From Bacteroidota bacterium (GTDB lineage: Bacteria; Bacteroidota; Bacteroidia; Sphingobacteriales; Sphingobacteriaceae): DNA of 64,000 nucleotides. The stretch covers positions 39,358 through 103,357 of the forward strand of contig JAFDZM010000003.1 in NCBI GenBank assembly GCA_018266915.1, given 5' to 3'. Positions 8,292 through 16,411 of the stretch are shown one piece after another. A program made the translations under genes and the position numbers. The notes beneath the pieces were generated by a model, which saw only the letters and a list, made by a program, of their open reading frames with translations, was not told the DNA's origin and searched no databases. Numbering within the stretch: position 1 is the first letter of the stretch; every line of letters starts with the position of its first letter.

Positions 8292-9311
8292 CTACAGACT
8301 TTGAATATCAATTTCACCACCCATAGAAGAGCCAACTAGTTTTGCCCCGCCATTGTTCACCTGGCCGGTAAGCTGACCATTTGAATTTGTGCCTTTAAAA
8401 TTATCCAATTTTTCTGCGTTTATTTTATCAGCATTCAGAGCCAGGTCGCCATTCAATTGTTTAGGTATAAGGATCATCACTTTGCCTTTAGTAGCTACTA
8501 ATTTGGTGTCTTCAAGGTCACGGATTTTTGCATAAACGGTGCCATTGGTTGTAACTGCTGATACTTTGCAGGAGAGATCGAAAAGATTTACATTTCCACT
8601 AACATTAGAGGCGTCGAGACTGCCCCGAACCTGAGCAGCCAGGATGTCTGCTCCGCTATTACCTGCTTTTATATTACCGTCTACATTTGACAGGACTATT
8701 CGTCCGCCTGCGTTAGCAATGTTTATATCCCCACTGCAATGACTGACAATGATATTGCCCCCTGCATCAGACAGATCCATTTTTTCCTTTACATCGCGCA
8801 ACAGGATAATACCACCGGAGTTGGCGCATTTTACATTTCCTGTAGTTGAGGTAACGGTTATATCACCTCCGCTGGTCACTAATTGCTGGTCCCCGTTTAC
8901 TCCTGTCAATAATATACCAGCTCCTGCAGTACTCAGGTCAGTATTAATGTTGCGTGGCAGCAACACCACAAAAGATGCGTAAAGCCTTTTGTCTGTTGGT
9001 ATATCATCTGACTTGCGTATAAGTTGTGCATTAAGCTTCCCATTGTAGATATTTACAGTAAATGTGTAATTCTCTTTCAAATCCTGCGCAATTTGTGCAT
9101 CGGACATTGCCGGGTCATGGCTTTTTATACTCACCTGCACATCCGCATCTTTTGAATCAGATCCATTTACTGTTATAGATCCACCTTCCGTTGTTACAAT
9201 AAGTTTTTGGATAGATACATTACTGAACGACTTTTGGAAATAAGGTTTAAAATCCTGGGCAAATATTATACCGGGGATTATAGCAAGCAGTATTGTGCAA
9301 AGCTTTTTCAT
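8292..9311 (-). CDS. Secreted DUF4097-like repeat beta-strand protein
   Basis: A 339-residue protein with a signal peptide (about 1-18, ending IIFAQ). From about residue 100 it is made of short repeated beta strands of the type 'TSGGDITVTSTTGNVKCANSGGI', 'SDAGGNIIVSHCSGDINIANAGG' and 'NSGADILAAQVRGSLDASNVSGN', about 20-22 residues each. This is the right-handed beta-solenoid pattern of the DUF4097/putative adhesin family. The biochemical role of the family is unknown. It converges on the ECF operon and shares its terminator, but nothing else links them. Confidence 0.8.
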   Translation of the reverse strand: MKKLCTILLAIIPGIIFAQDFKPYFQKSFSNVSIQKLIVTTEGGSITVNGSDSKDADVQVSIKSHDPAMSDAQIAQDLKENYTFTVNIYNGKLNAQLIRKSDDIPTDKRLYASFVVLLPRNINTDLSTAGAGILLTGVNGDQQLVTSGGDITVTSTTGNVKCANSGGIILLRDVKEKMDLSDAGGNIIVSHCSGDINIANAGGRIVLSNVDGNIKAGNSGADILAAQVRGSLDASNVSGNVNLFDLSCKVSAVTTNGTVYAKIRDLEDTKLVATKGKVMILIPKQLNGDLALNADKINAEKLDNFKGTNSNGQLTGQVNNGGAKLVGSSMGGEIDIQSL

Positions 9312-9490
9312 GGTAGATGATTTAAGGTGTATATAAATTTACCTATTGCTGAATCAATACCGCAAATACTTTCTCGTCATAAAATATTAATAACCAGTAT
9401 TGTAACTGCAATGTGACTGTTGGGGGATTAATTTTATCTAAATTGTATTCCATGGCTATGCTTTTAATCCTTAAATCGTATCAGTTTGAT

Positions 9491-9498
9491 TAAATTTG
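9491..9498 (+). promoter_or_regulatory. Possible Bacteroidota -7 box for the ABC ATPase gene
   Basis: TAAATTTG fits the TAnnTTTG consensus of the Bacteroidota housekeeping sigma factor and lies 42 bp before the start codon. No convincing -33 TTTG was found at the right distance, so this is tentative. Confidence 0.35.
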
Positions 9499-9539
9499 CT
9501 GTTTAATTCTGTCAATCTTTTTAATCACTAAATTGGTTA

Positions 9540-10535
9540 ATGGCTACTCCCTTCTTACACGCGATCTCTATCAGCAAAATATATCCCGGCAGTACCGGCA
9601 GCGGACTCAAACTAACCAGCCTGGAAATTGAACCCGGAAAAATTACCGCAATCATCGGTGCCAGCGGAAGTGGTAAAAGCACACTATTAAGCTTGATTTA
9701 TGGTTTGCAATCGCCGGATACGGGTGAAGTATTATTTAAGGGTGACCGTATTTGGGGACCGGAAGAAAAACTGATACCCGGTCATGATGCTATGAAGATG
9801 GTAACCCAGGCTGAAGATGACCTGAACCTGTTTGCCAAGGTTCGGGATAATGTGTCTGTGTTATTGCCAAATACCGATATCCGGGCTAAAATGGATAAGA
9901 CGGAACAGGTTTTGAAACAACTGAATATGCTGCACCTGGGCGACAAACGTGTTGCTGACTTGAGTGGGGGAGAAAAACAACGCGTAGCTATAGCTCGTGC
10001 ACTCGTAACCCAACCTGAGGTTTTATTGCTGGACGAACCCTTTAACCAGGTGGATACTTCCTTCAGAGATGGCTTGCAGGACGATATCCGGCAGATTGTG
10101 AAAGATACAGGATTGACGGTAGTGATGGTCTCCCATGATCCGGCCGAGGTATTATCAATGGCTGATACCCTCATCGTTTTAAAGGACGGCGAAATAATAG
10201 AAGCGGGTCATCCTAAAAAAATATACAACGATCCATTATATTTATATACTGCCCGATTGCTCAATAATTGTAATGTGCTGAATGCTAACGAAGCCGAGCT
10301 TTGCAGCATTACAGCAAAAAAAGAATGGGTAATGCTATATCCCGAGTGGATAGAGGCGCGCGATAGCTGGGCAGGCAGTAAATGGACAGTAAAGCAGGTG
10401 CTATTCAAAGGCTTTTATGAGGAGTTATTGATTGAAAACGATGGAGTTACACTGCGCATACTCAATGGGCATCCGGGCAAATTTATAGAAGGAAGTCGCG
10501 TGAAGATAAAAATTGGCCGCTACCTGGAGTATTAA
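9540..10535 (+). CDS. ABC transporter ATP-binding protein without adjacent permease
   Basis: A 331-residue nucleotide-binding subunit. Walker A is 'GASGSGKSTLL' (about residues 39-49), the signature 'LSGGEKQRVAIARAL' lies at about 140-154, Walker B is 'VLLLDEPFNQVD', and the H-loop is 'VMVSHDP'. The remaining 90 residues form a C-terminal domain ending 'GSRVKIKIGRYLEY', which looks like the TOBE-type regulatory extension of importer ATPases of the PotA/ModC/FbpC kind. No permease or binding-protein gene is next to it, so the partner and substrate are unknown. The downstream RRM gene is convergent. Confidence 0.87.
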   Translation: MATPFLHAISISKIYPGSTGSGLKLTSLEIEPGKITAIIGASGSGKSTLLSLIYGLQSPDTGEVLFKGDRIWGPEEKLIPGHDAMKMVTQAEDDLNLFAKVRDNVSVLLPNTDIRAKMDKTEQVLKQLNMLHLGDKRVADLSGGEKQRVAIARALVTQPEVLLLDEPFNQVDTSFRDGLQDDIRQIVKDTGLTVVMVSHDPAEVLSMADTLIVLKDGEIIEAGHPKKIYNDPLYLYTARLLNNCNVLNANEAELCSITAKKEWVMLYPEWIEARDSWAGSKWTVKQVLFKGFYEELLIENDGVTLRILNGHPGKFIEGSRVKIKIGRYLEY

Positions 10536-10620
10536 CTCCCAAATAACAAATACGCCGATCCAAACCTTACGCTGATTTGCAAATCAGTATGTAAATCCTT
10601 TAAATTTTAACAGAAGAAAA

Positions 10621-10956
10621 TTATCTCGGTCTTCTTGGGCGCATCTTTCTGAATTCAGGGTCGCCGGGTTTGGATAATTTGCGGTATACGGGTGGCCTCG
10701 CAGGAGCAACGGGTTCGTCCGGCCTGATATTTACGGTAAGCTCACGGTCGCCGATTGGGTAACCATTCAGTACCGAAACCATGTTATCAGCAGATTCCTG
10801 GTCGCCGACTTCGATAAAGCCGTAGCCTTTGCAAACACGTGTTTTTTTATCACGAACCAGTTTTATAGTTTTCAGGTCGCCATGCAGGGCGAATATTTTA
10901 GCCAGTTCAATTTCGTCCATACTCAGCGGAAAGCCGCTGACAAATAATTTTACCAT
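10621..10956 (-). CDS. RRM-domain RNA-binding protein
   Basis: A 111-residue cytoplasmic protein with one RNA recognition motif. RNP-2 is 'KLFVSGFP' (residues 3-10) and RNP-1 is 'KGYGFIEV' (about 43-50), with the aromatic positions needed for RNA stacking. The tail after residue 83 is proline- and arginine-rich and ends RRPR. Small single-RRM proteins of this kind are common in Bacteroidota and cyanobacteria and are thought to bind RNA broadly. Monocistronic, with its own -7 box close upstream. Confidence 0.92.
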   Translation of the reverse strand: MVKLFVSGFPLSMDEIELAKIFALHGDLKTIKLVRDKKTRVCKGYGFIEVGDQESADNMVSVLNGYPIGDRELTVNIRPDEPVAPARPPVYRKLSKPGDPEFRKMRPRRPR

Positions 10957-10973
10957 CTCTGATTATTACAACG

Positions 10974-10981
10974 CAAAGCTA
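10974..10981 (-). promoter_or_regulatory. Probable -7 box for the RRM gene
   Basis: On the minus strand this reads TAGCTTTG followed by C, an exact TAnnTTTG match, 18 bp before the ATG at 10956. The same octamer precedes atpD (33015-33022). No clear -33 TTTG. Confidence 0.45.
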
Positions 10982-11096
10982 ACCCAATTGCTTGCATTCC
11001 GAGCTAAATTAAAAACATTGTTTATTATTTAGTAGACCAACGATGCCAGGGTCAGCATCCTGCGATAAGCACTATTCAAAAGCGAACATACGGATT

Positions 11097-12350
11097 TTAC
11101 ACCAAATACTCAAACAAAGTTTGATCACGATTTAGCTCTATCACGTCAAAACGGTGTTCCTCCATACGTTGCAGTAGGGCAGGATAGTCATCGGCAGATT
11201 TTAGTTCGATCCCAACCAAAGCCGGGCCATTTTCTTTTTCTGTTTTTTTGATAAACTCGAAACGGGTGATATCATCATGCGGGCCGAGTACATTGTTTAC
11301 GAACAATTTCAACGCCCCAGGTCGTTGCGGGAAGCGAACGATGAAATAATGCTTCAGGCCTTCATACAGTAACGATTTCTCTTTGATTTCCTGCATGCGG
11401 TCTATATCGTTATTGCCGCCGCTGATAATGCAGACTACCTTTTTGCCTTTCAGCTTGTGTTTGTACAGATCTAAAACTGCTACGGATAAAGCGCCTGCAG
11501 GTTCAACGACTATAGCATCTTCGTTATAGAGTTTCAGAATGGTTGTACATACTTTTCCTTCAGGAACCAGCAGCATATCGTCCAATACTTCTCGGCAGAT
11601 AGGGTAGGTGAGCTCACCGACACGTTTTACTGCGGCGCCATCCACAAAGCGGTTGATGGTGGATAAAGTCACAGGCTCACCCTGATCTAACGCATGACGC
11701 ATGGATGGAGCGCCTTCAGGTTCCACACCTGCGACGAGTATATCGGGTTTATGTTGTTTTAAATAAGTACCTGCACCGGCAGCCAAACCACCGCCGCCAA
11801 TCGGAATAATGACGGCTTCTACATTAGGCAGATCCTCCAGTATCTCAACACCAACACTGCCTTGTCCTGCAATGATCTCATAGTTATCGAATGGTGGGAC
11901 GAAGGTCATGCCATTAGCCTCAGTATAGGCTAAAGCTTCTTTCAGGCAATCATCAAAAGTGTCGCCAACGAGTATGATCTCGATATTGCCGTTGCCATGC
12001 ATTTCGGTTTGAGATACTTTTTGCTTAGGTGTGATCTGCGGCATGAAGATAACTCCCTTAGTACCCAGCCTCCGGCACGAAAAAGCAACACCCTGCGCAT
12101 GGTTACCCGCACTGGCACAAACTACACCCCGCTTCAACTGATCGGCAGTAAGCTGGCTGATCATATTGTAAGCGCCTCTCAATTTGTAAGAGCGAACCAC
12201 CTGCAGATCTTCCCGTTTCAGATAGATTTCGCAATTATAACGATCAGACAAGCGCCGGTTGAATTCTAAAGGCGTCCGCTTTACGATGCCTTTTAATTGC
12301 TCATAAGCGGCTTCGAAATCGAGTGAATATTTGGATGTGAGGGGATTCAT
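11097..12350 (-). CDS. ilvA: Threonine ammonia-lyase (biosynthetic) IlvA
   Basis: PLP enzyme that converts threonine to 2-oxobutanoate, the first step to isoleucine. I start it at the ATG 12350 (417 residues, MNPLTSKYSLDF). A longer frame to 12383 adds eleven residues unlike the family. 'VVRSYKLRGAY' holds the PLP lysine (Lys56) and 'IGGGGLAAG' the phosphate-binding loop. The last 85 residues ('HYFIVRFPQRPGALKLFVNN' onward) are an ACT-like regulatory region, the single-domain short form. It is the last gene of the ilv-leu cluster, separated from leuA by palindromic repeats, so it may have its own promoter. Feedback control by isoleucine is usual for the family but not shown here. Confidence 0.95.
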   Translation of the reverse strand: MNPLTSKYSLDFEAAYEQLKGIVKRTPLEFNRRLSDRYNCEIYLKREDLQVVRSYKLRGAYNMISQLTADQLKRGVVCASAGNHAQGVAFSCRRLGTKGVIFMPQITPKQKVSQTEMHGNGNIEIILVGDTFDDCLKEALAYTEANGMTFVPPFDNYEIIAGQGSVGVEILEDLPNVEAVIIPIGGGGLAAGAGTYLKQHKPDILVAGVEPEGAPSMRHALDQGEPVTLSTINRFVDGAAVKRVGELTYPICREVLDDMLLVPEGKVCTTILKLYNEDAIVVEPAGALSVAVLDLYKHKLKGKKVVCIISGGNNDIDRMQEIKEKSLLYEGLKHYFIVRFPQRPGALKLFVNNVLGPHDDITRFEFIKKTEKENGPALVGIELKSADDYPALLQRMEEHRFDVIELNRDQTLFEYLV

Positions 12351-12384
12351 TTTTCTTTTTTGAATAATTGGGAGCCACTTCATT

Positions 12385-12512
12385 GCCGTTGACTTCAGTC
12401 AACGGAGCAAAAATGAATAAGGATCGCGGCTTTAGCCAAAATTAGCACGCGGAGATTTCGGCTGAAGCCTTTTCTTTTGCTAGTAATCCGTTGGCTTCAG
12501 CCAACGGCAATG
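12385..12512. repeat. Nested palindrome built on CCGTTGGCTTCAGCCAACGG
   Basis: The left end GCCGTTGACTTCAGTCAACGG and the right end CCGTTGGCTTCAGCCAACGGC are each self-complementary and also complementary to one another, so either two small hairpins or one long hairpin can form. The interior has GGCTTTAGCC and CGGCTGAAGCC. It lies between leuA and ilvA. Confidence 0.8.
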
Positions 12513-12520
12513 AGTTTTAT

Positions 12521-12557
12521 AAAGCCCCTCTCCATTGGAGAGGGGTTGGGGTGAGGC
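12521..12557. repeat. Single arm of the GGTGAGGC palindrome family
   Basis: AAAGCCCCTCTCCATTGGAGAGGGG followed by TTGGGGTGAGGC. It matches the right arm of the element at 5907-5992 and the fragment at 18981-19015, and has an internal hairpin CCCTCTCC/GGAGAGGG. It runs to the leuA stop codon. Confidence 0.75.
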
Positions 12558-13723
12558 TACTGTTTTACTAAACGATTTACCACCAGGCCGTGCAGATCGT
12601 CGTCGCTGATATCTAATTTGTTGTCGGCCAAAGTTAAAAAGCGGTGATAAGCGCCTGCTAATTCTTCTTTATCAAGCGTGTAACCTAATCTTTCTAAATG
12701 GAACTTCAGTGCATGGCGACCGCTGCGGGCTGTTAACACAATACTTGCGCTTGGAAAACCTACATCTTCCGGGCGGATGATCTCATAGTTTTCGCGCATT
12801 TTTAAGAAGCCATCCTGGTGGATGCCCGAGCTATGTGCAAATGCGTTAGCGCCAACAATTGCTTTGTTTGGCTGCACGGGCATACGCATTTGCGTGCTTA
12901 CCATACGGCTGATCTCATAAATTTTTTGCGATTGAATATTGGTGTGTAAGCCGAGGCTTTGGTGTGTTTTCAGGATCATCACCACTTCTTCTATCGAAGT
13001 ATTTCCTGCACGTTCGCCGATGCCGTTGATGGTGCCTTCTATCTGGCGGGCACCGTTTTGCAGTCCGGCAACTGAGTTGGCTGTTGCAAGGCCCAAATCG
13101 TTATGACAATGAACGGAGATGATTGCCTTGTCGATGTTCTTTACATTTTCTTTGAGAAAACGAATTTTGCTTCCGTATTGATCAGGCAGGCAGTAACCGT
13201 TGGTGTCAGGAATATTGACGACGGTAGCACCTGCCGCAATGACCGACTCGACCATCTTCGCAAGGAAATGCACGTCGGCCCTTCCGGCGTCTTCTGCATA
13301 AAATTCGATATCCTCCACCGCACGCTTGGCGTATTTCACAGCTTCAACGGCACGCTCTAAGATTTCTTCGCGGGTGCTGTTGAATTTGTGTTTAATGTGC
13401 ATGTCAGACGAACCTATACCTGTATGGATACGTGGACGTTTGGCATATTGCAATGCTGCAATCGCTGAATCAATATCGCCTTTGTTGGCGCGGGTTAGCG
13501 CACATACAGTTGGCTCTTTAACCGCTTTGGATATCTCTACCACGCTTTGAAAATCACCGGGGCTCGATATCGGGAAACCGGCTTCAATAATGTCAACACC
13601 CAGCGCTTCCAGTTCGCGGGCAATCTCTATCTTTTCGGGTGTGGTCAACTGGCAGCCCGGTACCTGCTCGCCATCGCGGAGCGTGGTATCAAAAACATAA
13701 ACGCGGTTGGGATCGTGTAACAT
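12557..13723 (-). CDS. leuA: 2-isopropylmalate synthase LeuA, short form
   Basis: Condenses acetyl-CoA with 2-oxoisovalerate, the committed step to leucine. The TIM-barrel catalytic domain is clear: '[13 protein letters not shown]' (about 11-23) supplies the metal-binding Asp and catalytic Arg, and '[11 protein letters not shown]' the metal-binding histidines, with 'GERAGN' between barrel strands. At 388 residues it ends soon after the catalytic domain ('[18 protein letters not shown]') and lacks the C-terminal LeuA dimer domain that binds leucine in the 520-residue enterobacterial enzyme. Homocitrate or citramalate synthase activity is a possible alternative, but adjacency to leuB and ilv genes supports LeuA. 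Followed by ilvA, preceded by a methyltransferase gene. Confidence 0.92.
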   Translation of the reverse strand: MLHDPNRVYVFDTTLRDGEQVPGCQLTTPEKIEIARELEALGVDIIEAGFPISSPGDFQSVVEISKAVKEPTVCALTRANKGDIDSAIAALQYAKRPRIHTGIGSSDMHIKHKFNSTREEILERAVEAVKYAKRAVEDIEFYAEDAGRADVHFLAKMVESVIAAGATVVNIPDTNGYCLPDQYGSKIRFLKENVKNIDKAIISVHCHNDLGLATANSVAGLQNGARQIEGTINGIGERAGNTSIEEVVMILKTHQSLGLHTNIQSQKIYEISRMVSTQMRMPVQPNKAIVGANAFAHSSGIHQDGFLKMRENYEIIRPEDVGFPSASIVLTARSGRHALKFHLERLGYTLDKEELAGAYHRFLTLADNKLDISDDDLHGLVVNRLVKQ

Positions 13724-13731
13724 TCTTCTTT

Positions 13732-13964
13732 AGATTTGAGATGTTAGATATGAGATTTGAGACACTGTCCTGTTCTATATCTCCATCTGGTTAAATATTC
13801 AATTTTTTAATTTATAAAATATGATCGTGATTTGAAAATCTCATATCTCAAATCTCACGTCTCATATCCTTTTTAGATTTGAGATTCTAGATATGAGATG
13901 TGATATAATTTCTTGTCTAAAGAATTTGAAGTCTCATATCTCACGTCTCAAATCTCATATCTCC
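13732..13964. repeat. Two palindromic units of the GATATGAGATTTGAGAC family
   Basis: Unit 1 (about 13732-13869) opens AGATTTGAGATGTTAGATATG and closes with CTCATATCTCAAATCTCACG. Unit 2 (about 13873-13964) repeats the same ends with a different centre. Both can fold as long hairpins. The right end of unit 2 overlaps the last codons and the TGA stop (13955-13957) of the next gene on the minus strand. The family recurs at 16248-16411. Confidence 0.85.
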
Positions 13965-14713
13965 TTAACAGCCACAAATCGCAGCCTCTTGTAATCAGCA
14001 TACCACTGACCATCTATTTCGTTGGTCGGTTGCAGCAGGTCGGTTATTTCATTCAGTATTTGTTGCAATTCAGTAGCCGGTATTTGTTGAAACAACGCTG
14101 AACCGAACATGTTGAACCATTTCGCTATGCCTTCGCGGCCATCCTGCAACAAAGTAGGGCGATCAAAGTGTAATGTAAACGTCACCCGGAAACCACCTGC
14201 TTCCAGCTTGGTTGCGTAATCAGCTGTTGATGGAAAATACCACGGAATGGTAATATCGCCCTTGATATATCCATGATTTCTGAGCACAGTTGACGCGGCG
14301 GCTAACATCAATTGATTATTGCCTTTTCCGCCAAATTCACCTACAAATCTGCCGCCTGGCTTTAATGCATTATAAACGCTTTTGATCACACCGTCAGCAT
14401 CATGTATCCAATGCAAAACTGCATTAGTGAAAACAGCATCAAATGGCTCATCGAAACTAAAACTGGCAGCATTGGCTACACTAAAATCCAATTCAGGAAA
14501 TTTAGCCTTTGCTTTCGCGATCATTTCAGGCGATGCATCGATGCCGATAACCTCAGCACCATGTTCTTGTATCTGTTTAGCCAGATCACCCGTACCGCAA
14601 CCCAAATCAAGGATACGCTCGCCGGGTTTTACATCCAGCAACTCCAATACACTCTCCCCGTATTGTGATACGAAAGCATGTTTGTTGTCATATAATTCAG
14701 CGTTCCATTTCAT
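13955..14713 (-). CDS. Class I SAM-dependent methyltransferase (trans-aconitate methyltransferase-like)
   Basis: A 252-residue Rossmann-fold methyltransferase. Motif I 'ILDLGCGTGDLA' is at about residues 34-45, the acidic residue closing strand 2 is in 'VIGIDASPEMI', and motif post-II is 'FDAVFTNAVLHWIHD'. That last stretch and the length resemble trans-aconitate 2-methyltransferases, but the substrate is not known. It sits between leuB and leuA in the same direction, with repeats on both sides, and its last residues (VKEI, stop) are encoded by the end of a dispersed repeat. Its presence in an amino-acid operon is unexplained. Confidence 0.85.
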   Translation of the reverse strand: MKWNAELYDNKHAFVSQYGESVLELLDVKPGERILDLGCGTGDLAKQIQEHGAEVIGIDASPEMIAKAKAKFPELDFSVANAASFSFDEPFDAVFTNAVLHWIHDADGVIKSVYNALKPGGRFVGEFGGKGNNQLMLAAASTVLRNHGYIKGDITIPWYFPSTADYATKLEAGGFRVTFTLHFDRPTLLQDGREGIAKWFNMFGSALFQQIPATELQQILNEITDLLQPTNEIDGQWYADYKRLRFVAVKEI

Positions 14714-14811
14714 AAGATACGATTACACAGATTTATCAGTGATTACACCGATTGATTTGTTCATTAATTCATTTTTCATCTGCACATTTGCACATCCACG
14801 CATCTGCACAT
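14714..14811. repeat. Gap with GATTACACCGAT and GCACATCTGCACAT simple repeats
   Basis: Contains GATTACACAGAT, then GTGATTACACCGAT, a TTCATTAATTCAT stretch, and then ATCTGCACATTTGCACATCC with ACGCATCTGCACATTT. The same order of motifs is found at 17470-17625 upstream of ilvC, and GATTACACCGAT pairs also at 15885-15925. Confidence 0.75.
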
Positions 14812-15882
14812 TTACAAGTATTCCAACACCTTTTTGCCCATGGCGTCGGTGCCTAATATTTTTGCTTTATCGGTATTCGCGTCAGCGATGTCGCCGGTGC
14901 GATAACCTGCTTTTAATGTTTTGTCGACTGCTGACGTAATGCGACCTGCTTCTTCTTTTAAACCAAATGCAATTTCATACATCAAAGCAACCGATAGGAT
15001 AGAAGCCAGCGGATTTGCCTTGTTCTGCCCTGCAATATCGTGCGCCGAACCGTGAATCGGCTCAAAGAAACCAGTGCCATCACCAACAGAAGCTGATGCC
15101 AGCATACCCATCGAGCCTGCAATTTGCGAAGCTTCGTCGGTCAGAATATCGCCAAACAGGTTGGCAGTAACTACCACATCGAACTTTTTAGGGTTTTTCA
15201 CAAGTTGCATAGCCGCGTTATCGATAAACATGTGTTCGGTTTCCACATCAGGATATTCCGGGGCTATTCCCTGGATCACTTCGCGCCACAGGCGGGAGGT
15301 TTCCAGAACATTTGCTTTGTCTACGGAGCAAAGTCTCTTGGTACGAGCCCTTGCCGCTTCATAAGCTTTGCGTGCGATACGCTCTACTTCATAACGGTTG
15401 TAGTTCATTAAGTCCGAAGCGAAATCAGCAGTGCGGTTCTTCTCACCAAAGTACACGTCGCCAGTCAATTCACGGAAGAACAGGATATCTGTTCCTTTCA
15501 ATATTTCCGGCTTCAGGCTCGATGCATTCAGCAACTCGTCAAACAGCATAATCGGGCGCAGATTGGCATACAAGCCTAATTCTTTGCGGATCTTCAATAA
15601 GCCCTGCTCAGGTCTTACTTTAGCTGAAGGATCATTATCATATTTGATATGACCAACAGCGCCAAACAGGATCGCATCGCTGGCTTTTGCTTTTGCAAGC
15701 GTATCATCAGGCAATGAAGTGCCGGTAGCTTCGATAGCCACGTGGCCCATGATACCTTCATCAAACGTAAACTCATGACCATATTCCTGGCCGATCTTTT
15801 CCAGTACAGCCTTACCCCAGGTAGTCACCTCAGGACCGATGCCATCACCGGGTATTACTAATATGTGTTTCTTTATTCCCAT
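14812..15882 (-). CDS. leuB: 3-isopropylmalate dehydrogenase LeuB
   Basis: NAD-dependent oxidative decarboxylation of 3-isopropylmalate to 2-oxoisocaproate in leucine synthesis. The 356 residues carry the family's 'VIPGDGIGPEV' at residues 8-18, the substrate arginines in 'LLKIRKELGLYANLRPI', the Tyr of 'RYEVERIARKAYEAAR', and the metal-binding and cofactor region 'NLFGDILTDEASQIAGSMGM'. Length and motifs are normal. It is transcribed towards leuA, with a methyltransferase gene in between. leuC and leuD, which make its substrate, are not in this window. Confidence 0.96.
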   Translation of the reverse strand: MGIKKHILVIPGDGIGPEVTTWGKAVLEKIGQEYGHEFTFDEGIMGHVAIEATGTSLPDDTLAKAKASDAILFGAVGHIKYDNDPSAKVRPEQGLLKIRKELGLYANLRPIMLFDELLNASSLKPEILKGTDILFFRELTGDVYFGEKNRTADFASDLMNYNRYEVERIARKAYEAARARTKRLCSVDKANVLETSRLWREVIQGIAPEYPDVETEHMFIDNAAMQLVKNPKKFDVVVTANLFGDILTDEASQIAGSMGMLASASVGDGTGFFEPIHGSAHDIAGQNKANPLASILSVALMYEIAFGLKEEAGRITSAVDKTLKAGYRTGDIADANTDKAKILGTDAMGKKVLEYL

Positions 15883-15884
15883 CT

Positions 15885-15925
15885 TTTTTGATTACACCGA
15901 TGCAATACTGATTACACCGATTTTA
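15885..15925. repeat. Tandem GATTACACCGAT motifs before leuB
   Basis: GATTACACCGATGCAATACT followed at once by GATTACACCGATTTTAAAGC, a 21-bp period, immediately upstream of the leuB start on the minus strand (there reading ATCGGTGTAATC). The same dodecamer occurs at about 14731-14760 and 17470-17515. Confidence 0.7.
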
Positions 15926-15957
15926 AAGCTTTTACCTTTCAGCTTTCGCCTTTATGC

Positions 15958-16239
15958 TCAATAATAGTGTTCAACAGTCGGAAAAGGATCATAAAAATGA
16001 TGCAGCAGGCTTTTCCATTCCTGGTATTCTTTTGATCTCCTGAAGCCTTCGGTATGATCGGTCAGCTTTTCCCATTCAACCAGTAAAATGAATTGATTGG
16101 TTTTCTCAATACATCTTTTCAACTGGTGAGAAATATAACCTGTCATACCAGAAATGATCTCCTGTGCTTTGGAAAATGCTTCTAAAAATTCATCTTCCTT
16201 GCCGGGAATCACGTTTAGTATTGCGACTTCGAGGATCAC
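15958..16239 (-). CDS. Antibiotic-biosynthesis-monooxygenase (ABM) domain protein
   Basis: A 93-residue dimeric alpha/beta-barrel protein. The pattern 'ILEVAILNVIPGKEDEFLEAF ... MTGYISHQLKRCIEKTNQFILLVEWEKLTDH' is typical of stand-alone ABM-fold proteins, many of which are small monooxygenases or heme/quinone-binding proteins, while others have no known activity. It begins with GTG at 16239, as no ATG gives the beta-1 strand. It lies between ilvC and leuB in the same direction, so it is probably co-expressed with the branched-chain genes; no metabolic reason is apparent. Confidence 0.78.
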   Translation of the reverse strand: MILEVAILNVIPGKEDEFLEAFSKAQEIISGMTGYISHQLKRCIEKTNQFILLVEWEKLTDHTEGFRRSKEYQEWKSLLHHFYDPFPTVEHYY

Positions 16240-16247
16240 TGTTTTAT

Positions 16248-16411
16248 TAGATTTGAGATGTGAGATATGAGATTTGAGACAGGATGCTTTTCATCTCATA
16301 TCTCAAATCTCACGTCTCATATCTATGTCTTACGCGGGATATGAGATTTGAGACAGGATGTTTTTCATCTCATATCTCAAATCTCACGTCTCATATCTAT
16401 GTCTTACGCTT
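16248..16411. repeat. GATATGAGATTTGAGAC palindromes with a 74-bp tandem duplication
   Basis: A leading ATTTGAGATGTGA is followed by two near-identical 74-bp units, 16264-16337 and 16338-16411. They start GATATGAGATTTGAGACAGG and end ATCTATGTCTTACGC. The first 70 bases differ at one position (C versus T in the loop). Each unit is itself a hairpin. The second unit includes the TAA stop (16404-16406) of ilvC and part of its Ala codon, so the duplication copied the ilvC 3' end. Confidence 0.9.

Noticed and set aside
13732..16411. Repeated GATATGAGATTTGAGAC units considered as a CRISPR array
   Set aside because: Units are palindromic, unequal in length and separated by genes; there are no regular spacers and no cas genes.
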